From Bacteroidales bacterium (GTDB lineage: Bacteria; Bacteroidota; Bacteroidia; Bacteroidales; UBA932): a DNA stretch of 50,389 nt. Shown piece by piece: positions 23,515-32,005 of the stretch. The position numbers and the translations under genes are program-made. The first letter of the stretch is position 1, and each line of letters starts with the position of its first letter. Location of the stretch: NCBI GenBank assembly GCA_004554455.1, contig SFMG01000011.1:1-50389 (forward strand), read 5' to 3'. A model generated the notes under the pieces. It searched no databases. It saw nothing but the letters and a program-made list of their open reading frames with translations, and was not told where the DNA came from.

Positions 23515-26500
23515 TTAGAAAGTGATAGTAAGTCCACCCATAAGAAGCTTCTGCTGAGGGTAGTAGCCATTGTTGACACCCGGAGACTCCGGATCTATGC
23601 CTTCCGGAAGCCCGTCGATAGTAAAGAGGTTCTGACCCTCTAGGAATATCCTCAGATTCTCCATCCGGATTTTCCTTATCCACTTCTGAGGGAAGCTGTA
23701 GCCCAGCTGGGCCGACTTCAGGCGAACGTATCTGCCGTTCCTTATCCAGAAGGTGCTGCAGAGTCCGTTGTCGCCGCCGTGGCCGGTGTTGCCAAGGGTG
23801 AGGCGCGGGAAAGTGCCCTCCGGATTGTATATGCTGTAGGCATTCTCCACAAGGTAGAGAGGCGAGTTCGCATTCTCCTTGAAGGTCTGGGTCCAGATGG
23901 TGTTGTCGTCGTTGTAGTTGTAGTAGGTACCGGTCATAGACACGTCGAAGAGAGCGCCTCCGGTGAACTGGGCATTGAAGTCGATCCCGTTCCATTCGAA
24001 CCAGAGGTTCAGGCCGAAGGTGAGTTCCGGCATATTCGGACGTCCGATTATGGTCTTGTCCTGTTCGTCGATCTTGCCGTCTCCGTTGAGGTCCACGTAC
24101 TTGATGTCACCTACGCAAGGGCGGGTGCCGTACCAGGCCGAGTTGTCGATCTCCTCCTCGCTGCGGTAGAGACCCTCTGCCTGCCATGCCATGAAGGTGC
24201 CGTAAGTGGTTCCCACACGCTTGCGGCCGGAAGGGATGTTAGGATCGTCGTTGTACTTGAGCCAGCGGGTCTTGGAATAGGTCAGACTGGCGCTGATTCC
24301 GTAATGGAAAGGCGACGGGCCCGCCATAAAGCTGTTCTTGTGCGAAACGAGTATGTCTATACCCTTGGTGTCCACTGCGTTGCCATTGACCCAGGTCGGA
24401 TAGTATCCGCCCATGGATGAAGGGAAGCCGGAAGACTGGTAGGTAAGCATGTCATAGGTCCAGTTGTAGAAGCCGTCCACCTCGAGAGCCAGTTTGCTGT
24501 CCCACATCGAAAGGTCGAATCCCACATTGTAGGAAAGGGTCTTTTCCCAGCTCAGGTCCGTGTTAGGAACGCCGGAAGGGTAATACGCAGGATTGCTTGT
24601 GATGCCTCCGCCCGGCTGAGGATATGCTATCATGCTGCTGTAGAGCGAGTAGGAACTCAGGAACATATAGGACGAAACGCTGTCGTTGCCCAGCAGACCT
24701 ACGGAGCCCCTTATCTTCAGGTCATCTATGCAGTCCACTCCGCTCATAAAGCTCTCTTTGGATATCCTCCATCCGAGGGAAGCGGAAGGGAAGAAGCCCC
24801 AGCGGGTCTTCAGCATGCCTGCGAACTTGTAGGAGCCGTCCAGACGGCCTGTAAACTCGGCGAGATACCTCTCATCATAGTCGTACCTGGCCCTGAACAC
24901 ATAACCGGCGCTGCGGCTGGCGTCGCTGCTGCCCATCACAGGTGACTGGGTAGGCTTGCCATTGCTCAGCTCAGGCAGGGAAGCAAACGGAATCTCCTTC
25001 ACATAGGCGGAAAGATCGTTGCTGCGGGCGTCGCGGACCTCGAGCAGGGCGAGCAGGTCGAGATTGTTCTTCCCGAAACTGTTGACATAGCTCACGGAAG
25101 CCTGTCCCACCAGCTGCTGCCAGTAGCTTGAGCCCTCTCCGAGATTGTTTCCGTCACCGTTGCCGCGCGGATCCGCTGTCTTCTTCCATTCTCCGGAAGA
25201 GTAGGACATCAGATTGTAAGGAGTGTTGAGATTCTTGTTGTAGGAGCTGCCCCAGTCGAAGGAGCCCGAGAGCTTGAGAACCAGTCCCTTCACCCAAGGG
25301 AGCTCGTAGCTGATGGCCGCATTGACGGACAGGCTCACACCCCTGGTCTTTTTGTAACCCGACTCGTAGATTGCTGCGAGAGGGCTCTGAGGCAATGTCG
25401 TGTTCTTCTTTATCGAAGCGGTATAGAGACCATCGTACTTCTCAGGGAGATAAGGATGCATCTGTATGGTCTGGTTGGCTATCGAGAGCCATCCGGCTTC
25501 GCCCACATAGGAGTTCGCATCGGTACCGCCGGAGTTGAAGGCCGGGGTATGGCGGTTCGAGAGCACGCCCGAAAGGCCGAGGGAGAACTTGAAGTTGCGG
25601 GCTATCTCGCTGTCGATATTGGCCCTGACATTGTACCTGTTGTAATTGAAGTTGTCGATGTTTCCCTTCTGGCCGAGGTAGCCGAAGGATGCGAAATAGC
25701 GGGTTTTCTCGCTGCCGCCCTGCACCGTGACGTTATGTTTCTGGGTAAGGCCGGTTCCAAAGACCTTGTCAATGTAATTCACATTGTCCCAGCCGTCGGA
25801 AGGGTCGCCGTTCGTCATCAATTTCACCTGTTCTCCAGTGAAATAAGGGACATACTCAGATTCGGAAGCTATGACTCCGGAAGCGAGCTGATCCATCATC
25901 TGCGCCACATTGTAGTAGTAGGCGAACTGAGGGCCGTCCATAAAGTCCGGGAAGTTTGCGTTCACGGAAGCACCCAGCGAGGCGTTGTAGCTGATCTTGG
26001 CCTTGCCCTGGGCTCCCCTCTTGGTGGTGACGATAATCACACCGCCCGCACTCTTCAGACCATAGACCGCAGCCGAGGCACCGTCCTTGAGCACAGAAAT
26101 GCTCTCTATGTCGGCAGGGTCGAGGTCATTGATATCGGAGACAGGATAGCCGTCAACGACATAGGCAGCTCCGTAAATGGAACCGCGGATGCGGAGCGAG
26201 GCCTGGTCGAGGCCCGGCTCACCGGATTCCTGCACTGAAGATATACCGGTAAGTTTGCCGGCTAGCAGCTGGGACACGTTGGTGGATGGCGCCTTCATCA
26301 GTTCCTCGCCCTTCATCGCGGAAACCGCGGAAGTAAGCGAAGACTTCTTCTGGGTGCCGTAGCCCACGACCACGGTCTCTTCGATGAAGTTCAGATCCTC
26401 TTTCATCACCCAGTCGAGCTGAGCCTGTCTGCCGTCCCATACGACGGACTGCTCGGCCATTCCAAGGCAGGAGAACACGAGGGTAGCCCCCGCTTTGAGT

Positions 26501-26694
26501 CCTGAAATCGAATAATTTCCCTTTTCGTCGGTTACCGTGCCTGTTCCGGTTCCTTCGACCATTACGGCCACTCCCGGCAGAGGCGAACCGCCTTCATCCG
26601 TCACCTTGCCGCTCACGCGCGACTGCGCCGAAGCCTGGAAGGCCGTGGCGAGCAGTATTGCAGCGGCAAGCAGATGTTTGATGATTCCTTTCAT
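23515..26694 (-). CDS. susC: SusC/RagA family TonB-linked outer-membrane transporter
   Basis: A 1059-residue TonB-dependent transporter. Order: signal peptide (1-23), carboxypeptidase-regulatory-like domain (about 27-110, VSGKVTDEGGSPLPGVAV), TonB-box/plug region with EETVVVGYGTQKKSS near 115 and DGYPVSDINDLDPADIESI, followed by a 22-strand barrel to the C-terminal aromatic residue (GGLTITF). Together with SusD it imports oligosaccharides. No FecR/secretin-type N-terminal domain is present, so it is not an anti-sigma-coupled receptor. It lies 46 nt downstream of a GHL10 gene on the same strand, without a clear promoter of its own. Confidence 0.97.
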   Translation of the reverse strand: MKGIIKHLLAAAILLATAFQASAQSRVSGKVTDEGGSPLPGVAVMVEGTGTGTVTDEKGNYSISGLKAGATLVFSCLGMAEQSVVWDGRQAQLDWVMKEDLNFIEETVVVGYGTQKKSSLTSAVSAMKGEELMKAPSTNVSQLLAGKLTGISSVQESGEPGLDQASLRIRGSIYGAAYVVDGYPVSDINDLDPADIESISVLKDGASAAVYGLKSAGGVIIVTTKRGAQGKAKISYNASLGASVNANFPDFMDGPQFAYYYNVAQMMDQLASGVIASESEYVPYFTGEQVKLMTNGDPSDGWDNVNYIDKVFGTGLTQKHNVTVQGGSEKTRYFASFGYLGQKGNIDNFNYNRYNVRANIDSEIARNFKFSLGLSGVLSNRHTPAFNSGGTDANSYVGEAGWLSIANQTIQMHPYLPEKYDGLYTASIKKNTTLPQSPLAAIYESGYKKTRGVSLSVNAAISYELPWVKGLVLKLSGSFDWGSSYNKNLNTPYNLMSYSSGEWKKTADPRGNGDGNNLGEGSSYWQQLVGQASVSYVNSFGKNNLDLLALLEVRDARSNDLSAYVKEIPFASLPELSNGKPTQSPVMGSSDASRSAGYVFRARYDYDERYLAEFTGRLDGSYKFAGMLKTRWGFFPSASLGWRISKESFMSGVDCIDDLKIRGSVGLLGNDSVSSYMFLSSYSLYSSMIAYPQPGGGITSNPAYYPSGVPNTDLSWEKTLSYNVGFDLSMWDSKLALEVDGFYNWTYDMLTYQSSGFPSSMGGYYPTWVNGNAVDTKGIDILVSHKNSFMAGPSPFHYGISASLTYSKTRWLKYNDDPNIPSGRKRVGTTYGTFMAWQAEGLYRSEEEIDNSAWYGTRPCVGDIKYVDLNGDGKIDEQDKTIIGRPNMPELTFGLNLWFEWNGIDFNAQFTGGALFDVSMTGTYYNYNDDNTIWTQTFKENANSPLYLVENAYSIYNPEGTFPRLTLGNTGHGGDNGLCSTFWIRNGRYVRLKSAQLGYSFPQKWIRKIRMENLRIFLEGQNLFTIDGLPEGIDPESPGVNNGYYPQQKLLMGGLTITF

Positions 26695-26740
26695 TTCGGT
26701 ATAGATTAGTTGCTGTTGTTCTGTGGTATTTAAATATTGC

Positions 26741-28063
26741 CTACTTCCTCATCGCATCCTCCAGCACATCCCAAAGCTGATGTTTGTTCAGATGGACTAT
26801 GTCGAAGACCATCACGCCGTCCGTGCTCTCGAGAGCCTGTCTCACGGCCGGTCCGAAAGGCCTGAAGTCGCCGAGATACTGCTCGACATAGATGGAACCT
26901 ATGACAGGGACCTTGCCGCAGGTGACTTTACGGGCCAGTTCGGCACCGCCCTCGACGCAGTAGCAGTAGGTCAGACTGTTGTCCATTGCCGCCTCGCCGC
27001 GCTTTCCCGTCACTCCGCTCGCCCTGTCCACCTCGTCCTTGGTCACGAGGGTGTAGTAGAGTCCGGTCATATATATGTCCAGATACTCGGCGTAGCCGCT
27101 GTTCCTGTAGTTCTCAGTGGCCCAGAAGGCATATTCCTCTTCTTTCGAAGGGTCGTAGTCGCGGCTGGCCCAGTTGACGCCGAGCTGCCAGTAGGTAGGA
27201 TACCAGGCACCCGTGTAGTCGCCTATGATCAGGGACGGGTTGATTTCTTTCAGGGCGCGGTGTGCCTCGACGACGAAATCGTGTATCACCATAGCCCTCC
27301 ATTCGATCCACTCCTTTGCGTCTTTTCCCAGAACCCAGCTGTCGCGCAGGCGGCCCTCAGAGTCGTACCAGCTGAGTATGTCCTCGGGGAAGTTTTCCAC
27401 CGGACGGCCGATGTGGCGTTCGAAGAGACTGCGGGACAGTTCGCTGAAATCGGAAGTTATGCCGTCGTAGCGGACGCGGTCGAAAATGAGACCGTCGCAG
27501 TCCGGATAGCGCTGCACGAATTCCTTGAGTATGTCCAGTTCATATTTCTGAACCTCCGGGTCGGCCGGATTCAGCATGCCGTTGTAATTGCTCTTTATGC
27601 TGGAGATAGGCACCAGGCGACCCTTGTCGTAGCAGATGCTCTGCCATGAGGCCTTGTCCCCGTAGATTATGCCCCTGTCGAACCAGTTGTGTCCTCCGGC
27701 GAAGACATTCAGCGACGCGAATACCTTCATTCCCCTTTCGTGGCCAAGTCTGATGAAATGTCCCATCATATCGTAGTCACGCGCCCTCACGCAGCCTTCC
27801 CATTCCCCCATATATGGAGCGATGGCACTGTCGTACAGGACTTCTCCCATAATGGATTTCATATCCACCACGACATTGTCGAAGCCTATGCTGCGGCATT
27901 TGTCAAGATAGAAGGCTATCGAATCGGGGTCAGAAAGCGTCGCAAAGTTGGCCTCGCAGTCGAACCACATATAATTCTGCTTCTCTGCGGCCTCCTCCCT
28001 GCTTCCGTCGCAGGCGCAGGACAGCGAAAACAGAAGGATCAAAGGCAAAAACAGCTTTCTCAT
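26741..28063 (-). CDS. GHL10-type lipoprotein, first gene of PUL operon
   Basis: A 440-residue lipoprotein; the signal peptide has a lipobox at Cys16 or Cys18. The barrel domain begins at YMWFDCEANF, with DNVVVDMKS, MKVFASLNVF and DGLIFDRVRYDG near the middle. It is a paralogue of the protein at 17625, sharing the WAS-x-x-YDP segment and overall order, but lacks its Pro-rich linker. The frame is open upstream to 28171, but ATG 28063 is chosen because the signal peptide begins there and the promoter at 28098-28128 lies within the extra upstream part. As promoter-proximal gene it would be the most strongly expressed enzyme of the operon. Substrate unknown. Confidence 0.8.
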   Translation of the reverse strand: MRKLFLPLILLFSLSCACDGSREEAAEKQNYMWFDCEANFATLSDPDSIAFYLDKCRSIGFDNVVVDMKSIMGEVLYDSAIAPYMGEWEGCVRARDYDMMGHFIRLGHERGMKVFASLNVFAGGHNWFDRGIIYGDKASWQSICYDKGRLVPISSIKSNYNGMLNPADPEVQKYELDILKEFVQRYPDCDGLIFDRVRYDGITSDFSELSRSLFERHIGRPVENFPEDILSWYDSEGRLRDSWVLGKDAKEWIEWRAMVIHDFVVEAHRALKEINPSLIIGDYTGAWYPTYWQLGVNWASRDYDPSKEEEYAFWATENYRNSGYAEYLDIYMTGLYYTLVTKDEVDRASGVTGKRGEAAMDNSLTYCYCVEGGAELARKVTCGKVPVIGSIYVEQYLGDFRPFGPAVRQALESTDGVMVFDIVHLNKHQLWDVLEDAMRK

Positions 28064-28097
28064 ATCCAAAAATATAAAAATTATATGCACACCGCGA

Positions 28098-28128
28098 CAA
28101 ATATAAAAGTATTTATCAATACAACAAA
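28098..28128 (-). promoter_or_regulatory. sigma-ABfr-type promoter of the PUL operon
   Basis: On the minus strand TTTG (28128-28125), exactly 19 nt, then TATATTTG (28105-28098): a full match to the Bacteroidetes consensus. It lies 35 nt upstream of the first PUL ATG. All eight downstream genes are on the same strand with gaps of 46 nt or less, down to the terminator at 14772-14800. No ECF sigma or hybrid two-component regulator gene is nearby. Confidence 0.85.
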
Positions 28129-28208
28129 TTATATTTAAAAGATTTTTAAGAATACGGGGATGACATTTCAATAATTTTGAATTTAGTGGATAAATCGCTT
28201 TTAATTCT

Positions 28209-28216
28209 TATATTCG
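28209..28216 (+). promoter_or_regulatory. Candidate -7 element for the DUF4434-MFS-ROK operon
   Basis: TATATTCG is one base from TAnnTTTG and lies 19 nt upstream of the DUF4434 ATG; no -33 box is seen at the right distance. Confidence 0.4.
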
Positions 28217-28235
28217 CGGGACAAACACCAACACT

Positions 28236-29321
28236 ATGACCGACCGCAGATCATTCCTCAAAAAGACAGCCCTCGCTACGGCGGCAGCGGCTGCAGCGCC
28301 TTCATTGCTGGGCGCGATGGGCAGAAACGAAAAACGCTCCGCCGCTGAGAACGGCAGGCTGCAGAGCACACTGATTGTCCCGAAGGAGAACGGACTCCGC
28401 ATAACCGGAACCTTCCTGGATGAGATTTCCCACGACATCCCGCACCAGAACTGGGGCGAAAAGGAATGGGACCGCGATTTCGCCTATATGAAAGCCATAG
28501 GCATAGACACGGTCATAGACATACGCTGCGGCTACCGCAAGTTCATCACCTACCCTTCCCCTTACCTGCTGAAGAAAGGCTGCTATATGCCTTCTGTGGA
28601 CCTCATCGACATGTTCTGCCGCCTGGCGCAGAAATATGACATGAAATTCTACCTCGGCCTCTACGATTCGGGAGTCTATTGGGACACGAAGGACATGAGC
28701 CACGAAATCGAGGACAACAAGTTCGTCATCGACGAGGTGTGGAAGATGTACGGAGAGAAGTACAGCAGCTTCGGAGGCTGGTACATAAGCACGGAAATCA
28801 GCCGCAACACCATAGGGGCGGTGGAGGCCTTCCACGCGATGGGTAAGCAGTGCAAGGATGTCTCCGGAGGCCTGCCGACCTTCATTTCGCCGTGGATAGA
28901 CGGCAAGAAGGCCATAATGGGCACCAACGCCAAGGTGAAGGACGGAGTGAGCGTGGAGCAGCACGAGCGCGAGTGGAACGAAATCTTCGACGGCATACAC
29001 GACGTGGTCGATGCAGTCGCCTTCCAGGACGGGCATATCGACTACGACGAGCTGGACGCCTTCTTCAGCGTCAACAAGAAACTTGCGGACAAGTACGGAA
29101 TGCAATGCTGGACAAACGCCGAGACCTTCGACCGCGATATGCCTATCAACTTCCTGCCTATCAAGTTCGACAAGCTCAGGATGAAGCTCGAGGCGGCCAA
29201 ACGATGCGGCTACGACAAGGCGATCACTTTCGAGTTCCCGCATTTTATGAGTCCGCAGTCCGTTTACGGAGCGGCCGGCAACCTGTATGAGCGCTACAAG
29301 GAATATTTCAATATACTATAA
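28236..29321 (+). CDS. Tat-exported DUF4434 glycoside-hydrolase-like protein
   Basis: A 361-residue protein with a twin-arginine signal (DRRSFLKKTALA at residues 2-13, then an Ala-rich core). The remainder looks like a TIM barrel: GTFLDEISHDI, YMKAIGIDTVIDIRCG, MKFYLGLYDSG, GGWYISTEIS (likely catalytic Glu) and AITFEFPHFMSP. This matches the DUF4434 family, found near PULs and regarded as glycosidase-like without a known substrate. Tat export implies folding in the cytoplasm before transport. It starts divergently from the PUL operon and is followed 24 nt later by a sugar transporter and then a ROK regulator, suggesting a periplasmic step ahead of import. Confidence 0.8.
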   Translation: MTDRRSFLKKTALATAAAAAAPSLLGAMGRNEKRSAAENGRLQSTLIVPKENGLRITGTFLDEISHDIPHQNWGEKEWDRDFAYMKAIGIDTVIDIRCGYRKFITYPSPYLLKKGCYMPSVDLIDMFCRLAQKYDMKFYLGLYDSGVYWDTKDMSHEIEDNKFVIDEVWKMYGEKYSSFGGWYISTEISRNTIGAVEAFHAMGKQCKDVSGGLPTFISPWIDGKKAIMGTNAKVKDGVSVEQHEREWNEIFDGIHDVVDAVAFQDGHIDYDELDAFFSVNKKLADKYGMQCWTNAETFDRDMPINFLPIKFDKLRMKLEAAKRCGYDKAITFEFPHFMSPQSVYGAAGNLYERYKEYFNIL

Positions 29322-29345
29322 ATATATATAAGGAAAGACCTGTCT

Positions 29346-30719
29346 ATGAAAAAGACACCTGCATACGTACTTTTCATCGCCTTCGTCGCGGCGTTGGGAG
29401 GCATATTGTTCGGCTATGACACGGCCGTGATTTCCGGAACCACGGAAATAGTCGGCAGGCAGTTCGGCCTCAGCGACCTGAACGTCGGCTGGTACGTGGG
29501 CTGCGCGCTTATCGGCTCCATTTTCGGAGTGACGGTTGCCGGCAGCCTCAGCGATTATCTGGGCCGCAAACTCACAATGTTCATATCCGCCGTGCTCTTC
29601 AGCGTTTCCGCGATAGGCTGCGCCGTCTGCGGCGGTTTCAGCGCCCTGGTGGCCTACAGGATCATAGGCGGCATAGGCATAGGCGTGGTGTCCATAGTGT
29701 CCCCGATCTACATCTCGGAAATCTCTCCGGCCAGCCACAGGGGCCGGCTCGTGTCGCTCTACCAGCTGGCGGTGACCGTGGGTTTTCTCCTGGCATACCT
29801 GGCCAACTGGCTGATAGACAGGAATGCAGGGGCCTCGGCGGACGCCTCGCTCTGGGCAAGGATGTTCAACAGCGAATCCTGGAGAGGAATGCTCGGCAGC
29901 GAAACGGTTCCCGCCCTGCTCTTCCTCCTGATAATACCTTTCATCCCTGAAAGCCCGAGATGGCTCATTACCAGAGGCCGCGCCGGAAAGGCGACATCCA
30001 TACTCACCCGCATCTACGGCGACCCGGATGAAGCGGAAAGGCAGGCAGGCCTCACCTCCGAGAGTCTCAGGAACGAAAACAAGGGCGAATGGAAGGCCCT
30101 GCTCAGCCGCGGCATGCTCATAGCGGTACTGGCCGGCAGCGCCATAGCGATACTGGGCCAGTTCATGGGAGTCAACGCGGTGCTTTACTACGGTCCGAAG
30201 ATATTCCAGGATGCCGGCTTCGACAACCCTATGTTCTCGACCGTGCTGGTAGGCGTCGTGAATATGCTGACCACGGTGCTGGCCGTGTTCATCATCGACA
30301 GGGTAGGACGAAAGAAACTCATATACTGGGGCGTGTCTGGTATGATAGTCTGCCTGCTCTGCATAGGCATATACTTCGCCTGGGGCGACGCTCTCTCCCT
30401 CGGAAACGGCTTCCTGCTCAGCTTCTTCCTCGCATACGTGTTCTGCTGCGCCATTTCCATATCGGCGATAGTATTCGTGCTGCTTTCGGAAATGTACCCG
30501 AACCGCGTGCGCGGAAGAGCGATGTCCATAGCCGGCCTGGCACTCTGGGTCGGAACCTATCTCATAGGGCAGCTTACCCCGGTGCTCCTTGGATGGAGCC
30601 CGGCCGGAACCTTCTTCATCTTTGCGGCGATGTGCGTCCCGTATATGCTCATAATGTGGAAGGTCATACCTGAGACCACAGGCAAGACCCTGGAAGAAAT
30701 AGAAGAATACTGGAACTGA
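29346..30719 (+). CDS. MFS sugar porter
   Basis: A 457-residue, 12-helix major facilitator of the sugar porter (XylE/GLUT) family. The hallmarks are GYDTAVISG in helix 1, the loop DYLGRKL, PIYISEISPASHRGRL, PESPRWL after helix 6, NAVLYYGPKIF in helix 7, a second DRVGRKKL and the terminal PETTGKTLEEIEEYW. Such carriers import monosaccharides with protons. It fits as the inner-membrane uptake step for the sugar freed by the PUL enzymes. The next gene begins 4 nt after its stop. Confidence 0.92.
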   Translation: MKKTPAYVLFIAFVAALGGILFGYDTAVISGTTEIVGRQFGLSDLNVGWYVGCALIGSIFGVTVAGSLSDYLGRKLTMFISAVLFSVSAIGCAVCGGFSALVAYRIIGGIGIGVVSIVSPIYISEISPASHRGRLVSLYQLAVTVGFLLAYLANWLIDRNAGASADASLWARMFNSESWRGMLGSETVPALLFLLIIPFIPESPRWLITRGRAGKATSILTRIYGDPDEAERQAGLTSESLRNENKGEWKALLSRGMLIAVLAGSAIAILGQFMGVNAVLYYGPKIFQDAGFDNPMFSTVLVGVVNMLTTVLAVFIIDRVGRKKLIYWGVSGMIVCLLCIGIYFAWGDALSLGNGFLLSFFLAYVFCCAISISAIVFVLLSEMYPNRVRGRAMSIAGLALWVGTYLIGQLTPVLLGWSPAGTFFIFAAMCVPYMLIMWKVIPETTGKTLEEIEEYWN

Positions 30720-30723
30720 AACC

Positions 30724-31923
30724 ATGAACCGACAACTCAAGAATCTGGACGGCAGGAATGCCGCACTCAAGCGCAGGATACTCGGCCTGTGCATAAATGA
30801 TGGGGACAACACCATAGCCGACCTGGCCCGCGAAGTGAACGTCAGCGTCCCGACCGCCACCAAGCTCATAAGCGAACTCATTGACTCAGGTTTCCTTATG
30901 GACCTCGGCAAATTCGACACGGGAGGAGGACGCCGCCCGAGCATATACGGCCTCAACCCCGAGGCGGGATTCTTTGTGGGGACCGATGTGAGACGTCACC
31001 ATATCAACCTCGCGGTCACGGACTTCAAGGGCGGCATAGTCAGCTACTGCGAGAACATCCCTTACGTGACGGTGGCGGACGAGCAGTCCCTGAAAGGCCT
31101 CTGCAGGGTAGTGCTTGAGAAACTGGACGAATGCGGCATAGAGCGTTCCAGGGTACTGGCCTACGGCTTCAACCTGACCGGCCGCGTCAACAACGACACC
31201 GGCTACAGCTTCTCCTATTTCCTTGGAGACGACAGGCCTCTCGACACCCTTCTGGAAGGGGAACTCGGCGCGCCGGTGCTCATAGAGAACGATTCCAGGG
31301 CGATGGCCTACGGGGAGTACATTGCCGGAGTGGGCAATGGAGAAAACAATATGATATTCCTCAACCTCAGCTGGGGTCTGGGTATGGGAATGATAGTGGA
31401 TGGAAAGCTCTGCTATGGCAAATCCGGCTTCTGCGGGGAGATAGGCCACTTCCCTCTCCTGGACAACAACATAATCTGCAAGTGCGGCAAAATCGGCTGC
31501 CTGGAGACCGGGGCTTCCGGACTCGCCACTCACCGCATATTCCTGGAGCGCCTTGCCGAAGGCCGCCCGTCAGTGCTTTCCGACAGATTCAGGAAGGGCG
31601 AGGAGATCAGTCTCGCCGACATACTGGACGCCCTCAAAGAGGAGGATGTGCTGGCCATCGAGACCATAGAGGAGATCGGCTCCGTCCTGGGGCGCGCCAT
31701 AGCCGGACTCATCAACGTCTTCAATCCGGAACTGGTTGTCATAGGAGGTACCATGTCCAACGCCAGGGAATATCTGCTGCACCCTATCAAGGCGGCCCTC
31801 AACAAGCATTCCCTGAACATAGTCAGCAAGGATATGAACCTCAAGTTCTCCAAGCTCGGCAACAAGGCCGGGGCTCTCGGTGCCTGCCTCATTTCCCGAA
31901 GCAAGATGCTGGGGCTGGTGTAG
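30724..31923 (+). CDS. ROK family transcriptional regulator (NagC/XylR type)
   Basis: A 399-residue ROK protein. The N-terminal winged helix-turn-helix at about 15-70 (TIADLAREVNVSVPTATKLI) is followed by a GGRRP wing and a sugar-kinase-like ROK domain. The latter retains IENDSRAMAYGEY, GLGMGMIVDG and the zinc motif GEIGHFPL...CKCGKIGCLE. This combination defines sugar-responsive repressors rather than kinases. It lies directly after the transporter and is the only regulator near the PUL, so it probably controls this plus-strand operon and perhaps the divergent PUL. The likely effector is the imported sugar or its phosphate. Confidence 0.9.
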   Translation: MNRQLKNLDGRNAALKRRILGLCINDGDNTIADLAREVNVSVPTATKLISELIDSGFLMDLGKFDTGGGRRPSIYGLNPEAGFFVGTDVRRHHINLAVTDFKGGIVSYCENIPYVTVADEQSLKGLCRVVLEKLDECGIERSRVLAYGFNLTGRVNNDTGYSFSYFLGDDRPLDTLLEGELGAPVLIENDSRAMAYGEYIAGVGNGENNMIFLNLSWGLGMGMIVDGKLCYGKSGFCGEIGHFPLLDNNIICKCGKIGCLETGASGLATHRIFLERLAEGRPSVLSDRFRKGEEISLADILDALKEEDVLAIETIEEIGSVLGRAIAGLINVFNPELVVIGGTMSNAREYLLHPIKAALNKHSLNIVSKDMNLKFSKLGNKAGALGACLISRSKMLGLV

Positions 31924-32005
31924 GAAACATCCAAGAAGCCGTTTGCTTGGAAGCGCGGAATTTTCATTATCTTAGCGGTTCGTAAATACCAAAACGAACT
32001 GAACG

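Noticed and set aside
30724..31923. ROK sugar kinase
   Set aside because: The N-terminal winged helix-turn-helix and the missing DxGGT-type phosphate loop favour a regulator.
31931..31952. Terminator after the ROK gene
   Set aside because: CCAAG and CTTGG form a weak hairpin, but no T-run follows directly, and the sequence overlaps the likely metF promoter.
31924..32005. SAM or cobalamin riboswitch upstream of metF
   Set aside because: The leader is only 82 nt with no recognisable SAM-I/II or cobalamin core, and metH lies inside an operon without a leader.
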